Shown: one piece after another, positions 23,301-36,003 of the stretch
How positions within the stretch are numbered: position 1 is the stretch's first letter
Layout of the letters: the number at the start of each line of letters is the position of its first letter
NCBI RefSeq assembly: GCF_049306965.1
Contig: NC_133176.1
Location: 47,576,001 to 47,640,000 of the forward strand
Length of the DNA stretch: 64,000 bases
Reading direction: 5' to 3'
DNA from: Danio rerio
Taxonomy: Eukaryota; Chordata; Actinopteri; Cypriniformes; Danionidae
Position numbers and translations under genes: made by a program
The notes under the pieces: generated by a model
Told to the model about the DNA's origin: nothing
Database searches by the model: none
Seen by the model: only the letters and a program-made list of their open reading frames with translations

Positions 23301-25499
23301 TCTTTAAGAGAGCATGGAAGGCTGCAAAGTTCCCTTTACTGTTCTGTGGCACAGATAAAGTCCAGCATCTCATGCTACTACCTGAGCCCGAGCTTGAGGC
23401 TGAGGCTAAGCTTGAGCCAGAGCCAGAGCAAAAGTCCAAGTCCGAGCCCGAGCCCGAGCCCGAGCCCCAGCCCCATCTAGAGCCAAAGCCAGAGCCCAAC
23501 CCTGAGCCAGAGCCGGAGGATGAAGCAGATCCTGAGGCAGTGCCTGTTAAAGTTACGCCTGGATATGCAGAACCAGCTGACCCTGAGTCAGTGTGTCTGC
23601 CAGGCCAGGTTCCTGAGGAACCGAACGAGGGTTATGGGCTCACTCTTGGTAAGTCATCATTACCTTTTATTTTCTGTCATTCATAATTAATATAAATTAG
23701 TAATTATTTTACTCCTGCAACTCTTATGAAAGTTACTGCTCATTGCATCAGACCCAGATTCAAAGTACAGGAGTCATTTATTTGATTTGTTTCACATCAG
23801 ACAATCCAAGTAAATCTCCGTGCTCTTTTTCTGTGTATTTTTCAGGATCTGTGGTGGCTGATTTTGAAGTAAAAGACATGATCGGAAAAGGAGGTTTTGG
23901 CCAGGTGTATGTGGCGTCTCGCGTATCAAGTGAAAAAGAAAAGGTAGAGAACTATTTCTAAAATTCAAGTAACATTTTCTCCAGATTATTAAATATAAAT
24001 AAATTGTAGGCTTTAATTTGCCGTTTATTCTGAAAAATGTACTGTTTTTTTTGCAGGTTGCCCTGAAGTACATCATCAAGCGTAGACAGGACCGTTATCT
24101 CAACATTGTAAGTTGACAAACCAAAGGAACATTTGTTTAAAGGCATAATTCACACAGCAATGAAAATGTCCAGACCATTTACTCATCCTTCCCTTGTCCC
24201 GTACCTGTCTGGACCACTTTAAACTGAACTCAAAAGCAAAATTAATTATTTGGAAAAGTTTACCTCTGTAAAAATCAGCGTGTGCAGGAACTGAAACTCC
24301 CTTTTTTATGCTAAACCTTACCTAGTTTTTTCAAACTAGAGGTGTAAAAACACCGTGCTCAGACAGGGGGGTTTCGTGACCCTTAAATTAAATCAAAAAA
24401 GAAAGGGAAAGAATCACTCATTGCTCTTGACCAGATGTTTTTGTAGCTTTAAGAAGACAGTGAAGAGGCTTAAATCAGTTTGTTTCATTTGGATATTTTT
24501 ATTCTATTGTATTTTTATATTTTTCTCCATAATTTAAAAAGGTTTTTGTTACTTTGTGCCATTCTGCTTTGGTAATATCTTTGAAATCTGTTTTTGTTTT
24601 CTAGGATGGTCATTCCAAACCTATGCTGGCAGAAGTGGCAATCATGCTTAGGTTGATGAAAGCTCCGCAATGTCCAAACATCATCAGATTACATGACTGG
24701 ATTGAGAATGAGAGCGACTGCACTCTCATTCTGGAGTACCCAGAGTCATGCCAGACCTTGGATCGCTACATCACAGATACATTGGACATGAATGAAAACA
24801 AAGCACGCCGGTTAATGCGTCAGTTGGTCCAAGCTGTCAGGTTCTGCGTTGAGCGTGGAGTTTTCCATGGTGATATACACGCGCGGAACATCCTGGTGAC
24901 GACACCCCGATTAGAGCTCAAATTGATCGACTTCGGTTGTGCTTGGCCAGTTACACGTATGCCTTTCTACAGCTGGAAATATCAAGGTGAGTTGGCATTT
25001 TGTGTTCCAGTGTCTTTGATCACAGTATTGCCTGATGAATTTACTGTATTCTGAAAATGTCTCTCTTACAGGAGCTAGATGTTACACGCCACCTGAGATT
25101 TTAAGGCATCCCAAATTCTTCCCTAGCATGGCAAATATCTGGGCGATAGGCATCGTGCTGTATGAAATAATGCATGGACGGTTGCCCTTTTACGACAGAC
25201 AATCGATAATGGTTGGAGACCTTCACCTAAACCCCACCTTATCTTCAGGTAAGCAGACTTCTCTGAACAATCTGAGCCTCAGTAACAGAATCTAATATGT
25301 AAAGTAATATGATGTAGTAAGATGTAAACATGAATCTTGTGAATGCAGACATATTTCACTCTCTCTGTGGCTCTTTTCAGCATGCCAGGACCTGATTTCC
25401 AAGTGTTTGATCCGCAATCCAGTTAGGCGAATACTGTTACATCAGGTTGAAGAGCACCAGTGGTTCAATGCAACGAGCCCAAATGCTGTGCAGCAGTGA
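20353..25499 (+). CDS. PIM-like serine/threonine kinase, copy 1 (8 exons)
   Basis: Coding exons: 20353-20512, 22352-23086, 23259-23648, 23846-23943, 24057-24107, 24605-24986, 25072-25248, 25381-25499, all with GT-AG introns. The ATG at 20470 (MASRTPP) has good context (ACGATGG) and gives 664 residues; the in-frame ATG at 20353 has weak context and would give 703. Numbering below uses the 664-residue form. Exons 2 and 3 each begin with a basic helix ([28 protein letters not shown]). Proline-rich VPGPSRI repeats and an EP/QP tract follow. The kinase domain (about 395-650) has the glycine loop [13 protein letters not shown] Lys426, hinge EYPE (483-486; classical PIM has ERPE), catalytic loop HGDIHARN (527-534) and DFG 548-550. 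The hinge proline, PPE in the activation segment and ANIWAIG place it with PIM kinases. Arg of HRD and the catalytic-loop Lys are replaced (Gly528, His531), so activity is uncertain. Family assignment is firm; substrate is unknown. Confidence 0.9.
23391..23523 (+). repeat. EP/QP hexanucleotide tract in kinase exon 3 (copy 1)
   Basis: GAGCCC, GAGCCA and CAGCCC hexamers encode alternating Glu-Pro and Gln-Pro. The tract differs in length and in its E/Q pattern between copies; the matching tracts lie at about 33877-34027 and 44222-44372, each 18 bases longer. It looks like an in-frame minisatellite inside coding sequence, giving an extended acidic linker before the kinase domain. Confidence 0.8.
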
Positions 25500-28012
25500 C
25501 ACAAGAGGAGGTAGAGGAACACACCGAGCACAAAACTACATCTCTATATTCTCTATTTGGGTCTTGCTATTCCTGTTATTTTCTTTCTTTTGTTCTTTTT
25601 GGTCTTGTTTGACAGATCTTCATATAACTGCTTTAATAACTCTGTGTTATTTCTGCTTCTTTTTCTTCATTTTAGAACAAAATACAGTAGCCAGGAAGAG
25701 GAAAGCACCATTAAGAGCACCAGAAATTCAGTTATTAATTATTCCCTCATGTCATTCCAAACCCCTAAGACCTTACTTTTCTTCAGTGTCAGTTCAGGGC
25801 GTGTGTTTATGAGAGCTCTGTCCTGCACTGTATGTGTGTCACACTGCTAACATATACCTGGATGTGCCCACGCTTTGTTAAAATCAGAGGAAGTCGCGCA
25901 GGCATCTGGGTTATACCAAGTCTGACACGCATACAGTGCGAACGCATACAGTCAAAATGGCAGCTGTAGTTCCAACCCCTGACACCTTTCTTGAGAAAAC
26001 AATTGAAAATATTTGAGATGTAATCCTAGAACTCTCTGATCCTCCATGTACCGCAAGGATGCAGAAATGATCCAGAAAAGGAACCGAAAACTTCATCAAA
26101 CCATGAGAGCTCAGTCTTGCACTGTATGTGTGTTGCACTGCTGACATTTACCTCAGATTAGCCCACGCTTTGTTTAAATCAGAGGAAGTCGCGCAGGCCT
26201 CTGGGTTACACGTCAGCAGTGCGACACGCAGTGCACTGTGCTTTCATTTTGGTATCTTTCTGATACACTTGCACACCTGCCGCTTCTCCACGATGGACGT
26301 CCAGGGTTCTCCAGCCCTGGCGACTAGCAGCTCTGCACAAGAAGTTTGGCCAGAGGAGAAATGGTCGTGCCCAACTGAGCCTGGTTTCTCTCGAGGTTTT
26401 TTTCCTTCACTTTAGTCAATTGGTGAAGATTTGTTCCTCGCCACTGTCGCCACTGGCTTGCTTGGTTTGGGACTTGTGGAGCTGCGCATCGATGGATTTG
26501 CTCTTCAGTGTTTGGACTTTCAGCAGTGAAAATTAAACCACACTGATCTGAACTGAACTGAACTTCAACTCTGAAAACTGGACTGACACAGTTTCAATTT
26601 ACTAGAACTTCTGTGTTAAGCTGCTTTGACACAATCTACATTAGAAATATTAGAAATAAAGATAAAATATGGAGGGTCAGAGAGCTTTCGGTTTGATCTA
26701 AAATGATTTAATTTGTGTTCTTAGTATGAACTAAACATGAATATGAACTGACATGAGGTGAGTAATTAATGACAATATTGGTAATTAATGGTGCCTAGAC
26801 GGCAGCTCTGCACAAGACGTTTGGCCAAAGGAGAAATGGTCGTGCCCAACTGAGCCTGGTTTCTCTCGAGGTTTTTTTCCTTCACAACAATTTGTGAAGT
26901 TTTGTTCCTCGCCACTGTCGCCACTGGCTTGCTTGGTTTGGGACTTGTGGAGCTGCACGTTGATGGATTTGCTCTTCAGTGTTTGGACTTTCAGCAGTGA
27001 AAATTAAATCATACTGAACTGAACTGAACTGAACTTCAACTATGACAACTGGACTGACTGTTTTAATTTACTTGTATGTTAAGCTGCTTTGACACAATCC
27101 TCATTGTAAAAGCTCTATGGAAATGAAGATGAATTGAATTAATGATAAAACTCCATTAGGAAATCCGGTGCTGTCGTAGTCCTCTCCTCTAAAGTGTCAT
27201 CAAAGATCTGCACAACTGTCTTTCTACCTCATAAATGAATCTGGTGTTCTGTCAAATTGCTTTATACAAAGTCCTTTGAATTGTTTTGTAATGAATTGCT
27301 TTTATATATTGTTGGCTAATGATTCAAATAAAATCTTGTGAATCAAACTGAAGCCCTAATCATCATTTCTGTGAGTTTTTAAATGACTTCTTCAAGAGTT
27401 CACACATTTAGCTGATGATTGATTATAAGCTTGTTTGGCATGCTGTCCCGGGAGAGAGCCCTGAACTCATAAGATCCTCGAGCCCTGGGCTTCCTCCCCT
27501 TTTGTAGGACGAGAGGGGAGATTAAGTTCAGGTAGATCTTGACGACTCCCCCGCTTATTTGTGGCTATAGATGAATTGAGTTGGCTAGGAACTTGACTAC
27601 GGTGCCAATTTGGTTTAGTCAATTTACTTAGCACGCATGTCTTTGGACGGTGGGAGGAAACCGGGGAACCCCTCGCAAGCACTTGGAGAACATGTAAACT
27701 CCGCACAGAAATGTCGACTGGCCTGACTATGATTACTGTAAGAATAATGTTAATATCGTAATACTAGTGGACTTGCAACAAATTATATTTATACATGCAA
27801 ATAATTATAGCAGATATTGTCTCCTTATGAACTGGTGAATATTTTCTTGAATAGTAGGTGAATATTGTTGTGTTTAAATGCATCTTATTAATATAAGTCT
27901 GTAAATTAATGTTGTTTCACATTTTCAGCTTTTCTGATACATACTGTAGTTACTCTCAAATGTAGTAAAATGAAGTATTTACTTTTCCGTCTTAAAAAAG
28001 TGCACTAAACGT

Positions 28013-28046
<34 letters not shown>

Positions 28047-28235
28047 GTGCATTGACAATTTTTGTAATCAGTTTTATAAACCGGGAAACTAAATTGTAAT
28101 TGTAAGTAATTACAATAAATAACAATAAAATACAAGTAAAAGTGTGTTTAGTGGGACAAATCCATGAAAAATATGTGGTAATCATGATTTAGCTACAACA
28201 ACTTTTTAAAAATGTTATTTATTTATGGTTCTGTG

Positions 28236-28869
28236 CCCGACGATCGGGTTGTTGTGGTCCTAACCTTCAACACCATCTGTTCCACAATGCACTGGACCCT
28301 TCTTGCAGGAATGTGTTCCTATGTTGCTCCTTCAGGCTGAGCCTGGACAGGTTCCGTGGGATAAACCCCGACCATGAGGCGCTTGCATATGTGTCCCAAC
28401 CCCAGGCTTGGCTCCAGTTGGAAGAACATCCTTACCCAAGTGGAGTTCAAGTATCTTGGGGTTTTGTTGATGAGTGAGGGAAGGATACAACGTGAGTTTG
28501 ACAGGCAGATTGGTGCAGCAGTAATGCAGTCAATGTACCAGTCTGTTGTCGTGAAAAAGGAGCTGAGCTGAAAGGCAAAGCTTTTGATTTACCAGTCAAT
28601 CTAAATTTCTACTCTCACCTATGGTCTTGAGCTTTGGGTCATGACTCATGATTGAAAGGACAAAATCTCTGATACAAGTGGCCGAAATGAATTTCCTTTG
28701 CAGGGTGGCAGGGTGCAGCCTTATAGATGAATTAAGGAGCTCTGCCACCCAGGAGGAGCTCGGAGTAGAGTCGCTGCTACTCCACATCGAGAGAAGTCAG
28801 CTGAGGTGGCTCAGGCATCTGTTTTGGATGCCTCCTGGACGCTTACCTTGGGCCCAGAAAAGCAGATGA
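28236..28869 (+). mobile_element. LINE ORF2 3' fragment (unit 2)
   Basis: This is the duplicate of the unit 1 fragment, with the same internal deletion and only a few base changes. It is inactive. Confidence 0.75.
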
Positions 28870-30123
28870 TGATTTCATTTATTTTTTAAAACCACACTCC
28901 TACGTCATCTTGTGGTGGGCCTCAGAATTGCAGGTATTTGGGTTCTATTTTAATGTCAGGAAATAAAAAGAGAGACTTAATGAGTTTATACCACTTCACT
29001 TCGGGGTCGCACAGTGGCTCACAGTTTTAGTTTTGGTTTGAAAACGCATAAGTTTTGCCATCTGTCCACATTACATCGAAGTTTTCGAGTGCCGAAAACG
29101 GAGTGTTTTTGAAATGCTGGAGAGGCCATTTTCATCCTAAAACGCTGCTGCTCCATCTCAGTGTGGATGGGGGACAACGGAGACATCTGAAAACGATGTT
29201 ATCTACCTATCAGATTTTGCCTACTATCCATCATGAGGAAGACAAGTATCATTAATAAGTGTGTGTATTATGGAAGTCTCAAATCATATGCATTAAAATT
29301 ATTTTATTAATTTAATTTTTAATTCAACTATAGGGGTACGGCCAGGTTGGGGGCCCCCAAGACATTGTGCAGGGGTCTCTGAATTCTTAATCTGGGCCTG
29401 CCTTTTGAAGACTTTCATTTGGATTCTCAGTCTACATGAAAACCAAAGGCCATGATTGATTAAATTGTAATATGACTGTTATCTTGATGGATAAAGCAAA
29501 AACAATAAGTGAAACGCATTTTAAAACGCACTAGTTTACAAATATGACAGTTGCTAGTTCTGCTTAAGGAGGTTAATAATATTCACCGCAACTGCTTTTA
29601 CTCTAGTCGAAATAAAACTTTAACCGAAACAAGACTTTCTCCAGAAGAATGTTAATATAAATACTGTGAAAAAGTTCTATTCTCTGGAAATATATGAAAA
29701 AGAGTAGCTAATGATTTTGAACGGTCAAAAGTTTGGGGTCAGTAGGATTTTAAAATGTTTTAAAATCAGCTTCTCCTGCTCACCAAGGCTGCATTTATTT
29801 AACCAAAAATACAGTACAAATTGTAAAATTGTCAAATGTTGTTGGACTATAAAATAACTGTTCAAAAGAAGTTTATTATTTAATAATTTATTTCAGTGAA
29901 TTTAACCTCTCAAGGCCCAAGATGTTTTTTTACGTGCATTTTTTATTTCTCTTTGCTATTTGGGCGTATTGGAATCTAAATAGAATAAAAATCTAAGTAT
30001 CATCTTTTGATCATATCATGTACTTTTAGAGAAAAATGATGTCCATTTATGTGGACTTGGGGTCTAAATTTACCTAAAACATTCTTTCCTGACTGTTTTT
30101 AATGCATTGATAACAGATAGGCT

Positions 30124-30231
<108 letters not shown>

Positions 30232-30768
30232 TAAATGTTTTGACTATCAGAGAGTAAAAACTACATTTGTTTTGGCCATTTTGGACAGTTAAAAATAGTG
30301 TTTGGGACATTTCATATGCTGCAAAACAGATGCAGGGTGACAATGTATTTCTGTAACTAAATATAAAACATTCAAAGTATTTTAAATAGCCGTTTAAGAG
30401 CTAAAATGTGCCGTCCAGGTATGTGCTGATTACTCCAGTCTTCAGAGTCAATGATTCTTCTAATATTAATTATTATTATTAATATTATGATGATTATTAT
30501 CAATGGTAATATTAATTAAAGCAATAATGACTGGACTGATAATTTGTTTAAAACTGCAAACATAAGAAAGCAGTTATTTAAAATTTTAATAAATATTTAA
30601 CAATTGAATTTTTTTTACATTTAATAAATGCTGCCTTGATAAACAGAATAAATTTCCTTAAAAAACAATTAAAAACTCTTTTGACCAGTTATAGGCTGAT
30701 ATATTAGCATATTAACATGTGCTGTGCTCCTTACAAGCAATGACAAATAATTAGAACGTCGAATGCCG

Positions 30769-30776
30769 TGACGTCA
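30769..30776. promoter_or_regulatory. CRE palindrome upstream of kinase gene 2
   Basis: Same TGACGTCA at the same distance from the start of kinase gene 2. Confidence 0.5.
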
Positions 30777-30843
30777 CCGGACTGCAAATAGTTTAGAATT
30801 GCCTCAGAGTGACAAACGAACGAGTACAGTGAACAGTGATTTA

Positions 30844-33800
30844 ATGACTTTAGCGACTTGTTTTGCGTCTCTAATGGAAAAAAATAAGTCAACTGTGTTT
30901 TTTAATCGAGTTAAAACGATCACGACTGACTTTGTCAACAATAATCATCAGAGTGACACGATGGCTTCTCGTACACCTCCTGCCGTGATGAGAAGCCCAA
31001 CAGGTGAGATGAGAGTTTACAAAGACTGTGTATTCCCACTTAAAATGCAATAAAAAGTAACGTTAAAATAATAATTATATATCGCCATGTAAGCTTACCA
31101 ACTTGAGAGGCAAATATGCAACCTATCGTGATTGTAATTGCTTCATGTAACGTTAGTTATGATATTGTGTATTTTCTGACTTCGTGATTAAGCCCTGCCA
31201 TTATATGGTATTGACATTCTGGCTTTGAAAGTTTTTCATTTTCACGGCCTCATTCAGCAGAACTTGTGCTTTGTTAACGTTTCTGATAAAAAAAAAAAAC
31301 ATTTTAATATTAGAATCTTTCATGTGTCTACACATAAACCTACACATTAATTTTCTTAGGTTTCGTTTTTGATTGTATGTATAAATATTTGACCTATTTC
31401 AGCAAACTGAGTGAGAATATTATATTTAAGTCTTTATTTTGTGCAGAAGGAATTAAAAAATGTTCATAACTCTGTTTCTCAACCTGAGTTTCATGAGCAA
31501 GATGTACATTTGGATTTTTAAGACTGATTGTTAAATATTTTGTTATAATTTACTCACAGATTTCTGAACTGGAGAACCAGAGCAAGAGAAATTGTTCACT
31601 TTGAGTTTGATGATTGCTAATGGAAAGATTAAAAAATGTTGATTTATTTTCATTAGTTTTTTTTTTGTTTTTTGTGGTGAAGAAGTGGACTCTCCCCCCT
31701 GAATTAATAGCCCCCTTTATTTTTTCCACCAATTTCTGTTTATCAGAGATATTTTTTTTCAAAACATAATAGTTTTAATAACTCATTTCTAATAACTGAT
31801 TTATTTTATCTTTGCCATGATGACAGTAAATAATATTTGACTAGATATTTTTTTTCAAGACGCCTCTATACAGCTTAAAGTGACATTTAAAGGCTTAACT
31901 AGGTTAATTAGGTTAAATAGGCAGGTTAGTGTGTAATGATGGTTTGTTCTGTTGTCTATCAAAAAAATATATATAGCTTAAAGAGGCTAATAATTTTGTT
32001 CTAAAACTTTTATTCTAGCCTAAATAAAACAAATATCATAATTTGGGAAATATTTAAAACAGAGGGTCTAATACTTCTGACTTTAACTGTACATTTGATT
32101 AAACATTGTGATGGTGATTGTTAAATAGTTAAATAACTGGTAAAACTCAAAGAATATTGACTCAGAAATGATGAATCATTATAATAGTTAAGTTATAATA
32201 GTCTTTATGTCTAGGCCCACTCGGAATCTGCTCCACATTATTGATTCTGTTTATTTACTTGTGTAAATGTGTGTAAATGTATATTTATTGTTTTTAAATT
32301 AATTTCCGTAATATCATTGACTAATATGAAAATATTTAAATGATTTATTTACAATACAGCTTGTAAAGTAATGTTTCCTGTCTTTTAGTAGATTTATTAT
32401 ATGAGACTTGCTTTGTTTGTAAGAAATGCTTTGCATTGTAAACATTAAATACAAGTTAAAAATGTTTTACTTTTTAGTTCATATATTAAGGTTTTAGTTA
32501 CGATACTCCCAAAATCATTCCGCATAAATCCGCTGATTTTTTCAAATAAATTCTGGGCAGAAATAACAGAAAATATCTGCTGATTCCGTCTGGCTCTACT
32601 TATGTCTAATATGGATTTATGACTTACTGACCTTTATCAGCTTGTATTTGTCATTGAAATAATTTTCAATTTCACTAAATAATTTCAGTTTTCAAACATT
32701 TTCTATTTTAATTGTACATTTATTATTGTTGTTTGTGTGATGTGTCTTTTATATTTCTAATTTACAGCAGTTTGTCTATTTTAAACTTGTGGTTTAAGAG
32801 TTTTCTAATATTTCCCTGTTTATTTCTTTTACTTTAGAAAACCCAGAGAAAAGAAGGAAAGGGAATAAAGCCTCTGCTTTCTTGAAGAGAGCATGGAAGG
32901 CTGTAAAGCGCCCTTTCCTTTCCTCTGACCGGAGCAGAGTGGTGGTTCCCTTTGAACCACGGTCAGATATCGACGATTTTGAGCACCTGCCTGTTCCAGG
33001 TCCCTCCAGGATCGTCGTAGCACATGCAGACCCTGAGCCGGTGTGGCTGCCAGGCCAGGTCTGTGAAGATCCTCAGCTGTTGAGTATTCCGGGCCCCTCC
33101 AGGATCATTGCAGATGCGGCCCGTCCTGAGTCCTCAACGGCCCTCACAGGTCATGTTGACCCTGAGCTGATGCGTCCGCCAGTCCAGGTCTGCGATCATC
33201 TCGAGTCGTTATCTGTTCCAGGAACATCCAGGATCAAGCCAACGACCATCGCAGATCATGTTGACTCTGAGCAGATGCGTCCGCCAGTCCAGATCTGTGA
33301 AGATTCTCAGCCGTTGAGTGTTCCGGGCCCCTCCAGGATCAAGCAAGCAGCAGATGTGCTGAAAGCAGACCCGGCCCGTCCTGAGTCCTCAACAGCCCTC
33401 GCAGGTCATGTTGATACTGAGCTGGTCTGTCTGCCAGGCCAGATCTGTAAAGTTCCTCGGCTGATCAGTGTCCATGGCCTCTCCAATGTTAACACAATGA
33501 CGGATGCAGATTCGGCTTGTCCTGAGTCGCCTCCGTCTGTTCAAGACCCCTCTAAAATTGATGGGACTGATGGTGAGTCATCCTGAATTTGGTTCATTTC
33601 ATTTCTGCTGTCTATTATTTTTTATGCTTTGTTGTTTTTAGCTTAAACATCAGACAGTGTCATTTGTTGTACTATTGGTTGTGTATTTATTAGCAGCTGC
33701 AGCTCTGTTCATGGAGATGTTTCTGTTTGTTTTCTTCATTTTAGAAAAACCCAAGAAGGAAAGGAAAGGGAAAAGAGTCTCTGCTTTCTTTAAGAGAGCA

Positions 33801-36003
33801 TGGAAGGCTGCAAAGCTCCCTTTACTGTTCTGTGGCACAGATAAAGTCCAGCATCTCATGCTACTACCTGAGCCCGAGCTTGAGACTGAGGCTAAGCTTG
33901 AGCCAGAGCCAGAGCAAAAGTCCAAGTCCGAGCCCGAGCCCCAGCCCCAGCCCCAGCCCCAGCCCCAGCCCCAGCCCCATCTAGAGCCAAAGCCAGAGCC
34001 CAACCCTGAGCCAGAGCCGGAGGATGAAGCAGATCCTGAGGCAGTGCCTGTTAAAGTTACGCCTGGATATGCAGAACCAGCTGACCCTGAGTCAGTGTGT
34101 CTGCCAGGCCAGGTTCCTGAGGAACCGAACGAGGGTTATGGGCTCACTCTTGGTAAGTCATCATTACCTTTTATTTTCTGTCATTCATAATTAATATAAA
34201 TTAGTAATTATTTTACTTCTGCAATTCTTATGAAAGTTACTGCTCATTGCATCAGACCCAGATTCAAAGTACAGGAGTCATTTATTTGATTTGTTTCACA
34301 TCAGACAATCCAAGTAAATCTCTGTGCTCTTTTTCTGTGTGTTTTTCAGGATCTGTGGTGGCTGATTTTGAAGTAAAAGACATGATCGGAAAAGGAGGTT
34401 TTGGCCAGGTGTATGTGGCGTCTCGCGTATCAAGTGAAAAAGAAAAGGTAGAGAACTATTTCTAAAATTCAAGTAACATTTACTCCAGATTATTAAATAT
34501 AAATAAATTGTAGGCTTTAATTTGCCGTTTATTCTGAAAAATGTACTGTTTTTTTTGCAGGTTGCCCTGAAGTACATCATCAAGCGTAGACAGGACCGTT
34601 ATCTCAACATTGTAAGTTGACAAACCAAAGGAACATTTGTTTAAAGGCATAATTCACACAGCAATGAAAATGTCCAGACCATTTACTCATCCTTCCCTTG
34701 TCCCGTACCTGTCTGGACCACTTTAAACTGAACTCAAAAGCAAAATTAATTATTTGGAAAAGTTTACCTCTGTAAAAATCAGCGTGTGCAGGAACTGAAA
34801 CTCCCTTTTTTATGCTAAACCTTACCTAGTTTTTTCAAACTAGAGGTGTAAAAACACCGTGCTCAGACAGGGGGGTTTCGTGACCCTTAAATTAAATCAA
34901 AAAAGAAAGGGAAAGAATCACTCATTGCTCTTGACCAGATGTTTTTGTAGCTTTAAGAAGACAGTGAAGAGGCTTAAATCAGTTTGTTTCATTTGGATAT
35001 TTTTATTCTATTGTATTTTTATATTTTTCTCCATAATTTAAAAAGGTTTTTGTTACTTTGTGCCATTCTGCTTTGGTAATATCTTTGAAATCTGTTTTTG
35101 TTTTCTAGGATGGTCATTCCAAACCTATGCTGGCAGAAGTGGCAATCATGCTTAGGTTGATGAAAGCTCCGCAATGTCCAAACATCATCAGATTACATGA
35201 CTGGATTGAGAATGAGAGCGACTGCACTCTCATTCTGGAGTACCCAGAGTCATGCCAGACCTTGGATCGCTACATCACAGATACATTGGACATGAATGAA
35301 AACAAAGCACGCCGGTTAATGCGTCAGTTGGTCCAAGCTGTCAGGTTCTGCGTTGAGCGTGGAGTTTTCCATGGTGATATACACGCGCGGAACATCCTGG
35401 TGACGACACCCCGATTAGAGCTCAAATTGATCGACTTCGGTTGTGCTTGGCCAGTTACACGTATGCCTTTCTACAGCTGGAAATATCAAGGTGAGTTGGC
35501 ATTTTGTGTTCCAGTGTCTTTGATCACAGTATTGCCTGATGAATTTACTGTATTCTGAAAATGTCTCTCTTACAGGAGCTAGATGTTACACGCCACCTGA
35601 GATTTTAAGGCATCCCAAATTCTTCCCTAGCATGGCAAATATCTGGGCGATAGGCATCGTGCTGTATGAAATAATGCATGGACGGTTGCCCTTTTACGAC
35701 AGACAATCGATAATGGTTGGAGACCTTCACCTAAACCCCACCTTATCTTCAGGTAAGCAGACTTCTCTGAACAATCTGAGCCTCAGTAACAGAATCTAAT
35801 ATGTAAAGTAATATGATGTAGTAAGATGTAAACATGAATCTTGTGAATGCAGACATATTTGACTCTCTCTGTGGCTCTTTTCAGCATGCCAGGACCTGAT
35901 TTCCAAGTGTTTGATCCGCAATCCAGTTAGGCGAATACTGTTACATCAGGTTGAAGAGCACCAGTGGTTCAATGCAACGAGCCCAAATGCTGTGCAGCAG
36001 TGA
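30844..36003 (+). CDS. PIM-like serine/threonine kinase, copy 2 (8 exons)
   Basis: Coding exons: 30844-31003, 32838-33572, 33745-34152, 34350-34447, 34561-34611, 35109-35490, 35576-35752, 35885-36003. All splice sites and phases match copy 1, and the frame is open throughout, giving 670 residues from the ATG at 30961. The kinase domain is identical to copy 1 in all motifs: [28 protein letters not shown]. Differences from copy 1 lie mainly in the N-terminal half: six more residues in the EP/QP tract, and substitutions such as CDHLESLSV for CDRLESLAV and KVPRLIS for KDPRLIS. It is probably the closest paralogue of copy 1. Expression and activity cannot be judged from sequence. Confidence 0.9.

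Larger units (their letters stand above)
15550..26006 (+). repeat. Segmental duplication unit 1 (10.46 kb)
   Basis: This is the first of three full tandem units, each starting at AAATATTTGAGATG and holding one PIM-like kinase gene. In order it holds: a doubled dispersed repeat (15830-16690), a SINE-like repeat (16930-17275), a poly-T run (about 17557-17588), a LINE fragment (17775-18408), fragments of several dispersed repeats (18540-19450, including one with AAAGTTTGGGGTCAG), an (AT)n run (19666-19728), AT-rich DNA up to the promoter near 20278, and the kinase gene. Intron 1 (20513-22351) holds only AT-rich sequence and a dispersed-repeat fragment around 21370-21600. After the stop (25500-26006) lies a 3' UTR-like stretch without a recognised gene. 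Confidence 0.9.

Noticed and set aside
24355-24537. 60-residue frame in the intron between kinase exons 5 and 6
   Set aside because: It has no ATG start of note, is AT-rich, is not kept in copy 3, and the exon chain is complete without it.
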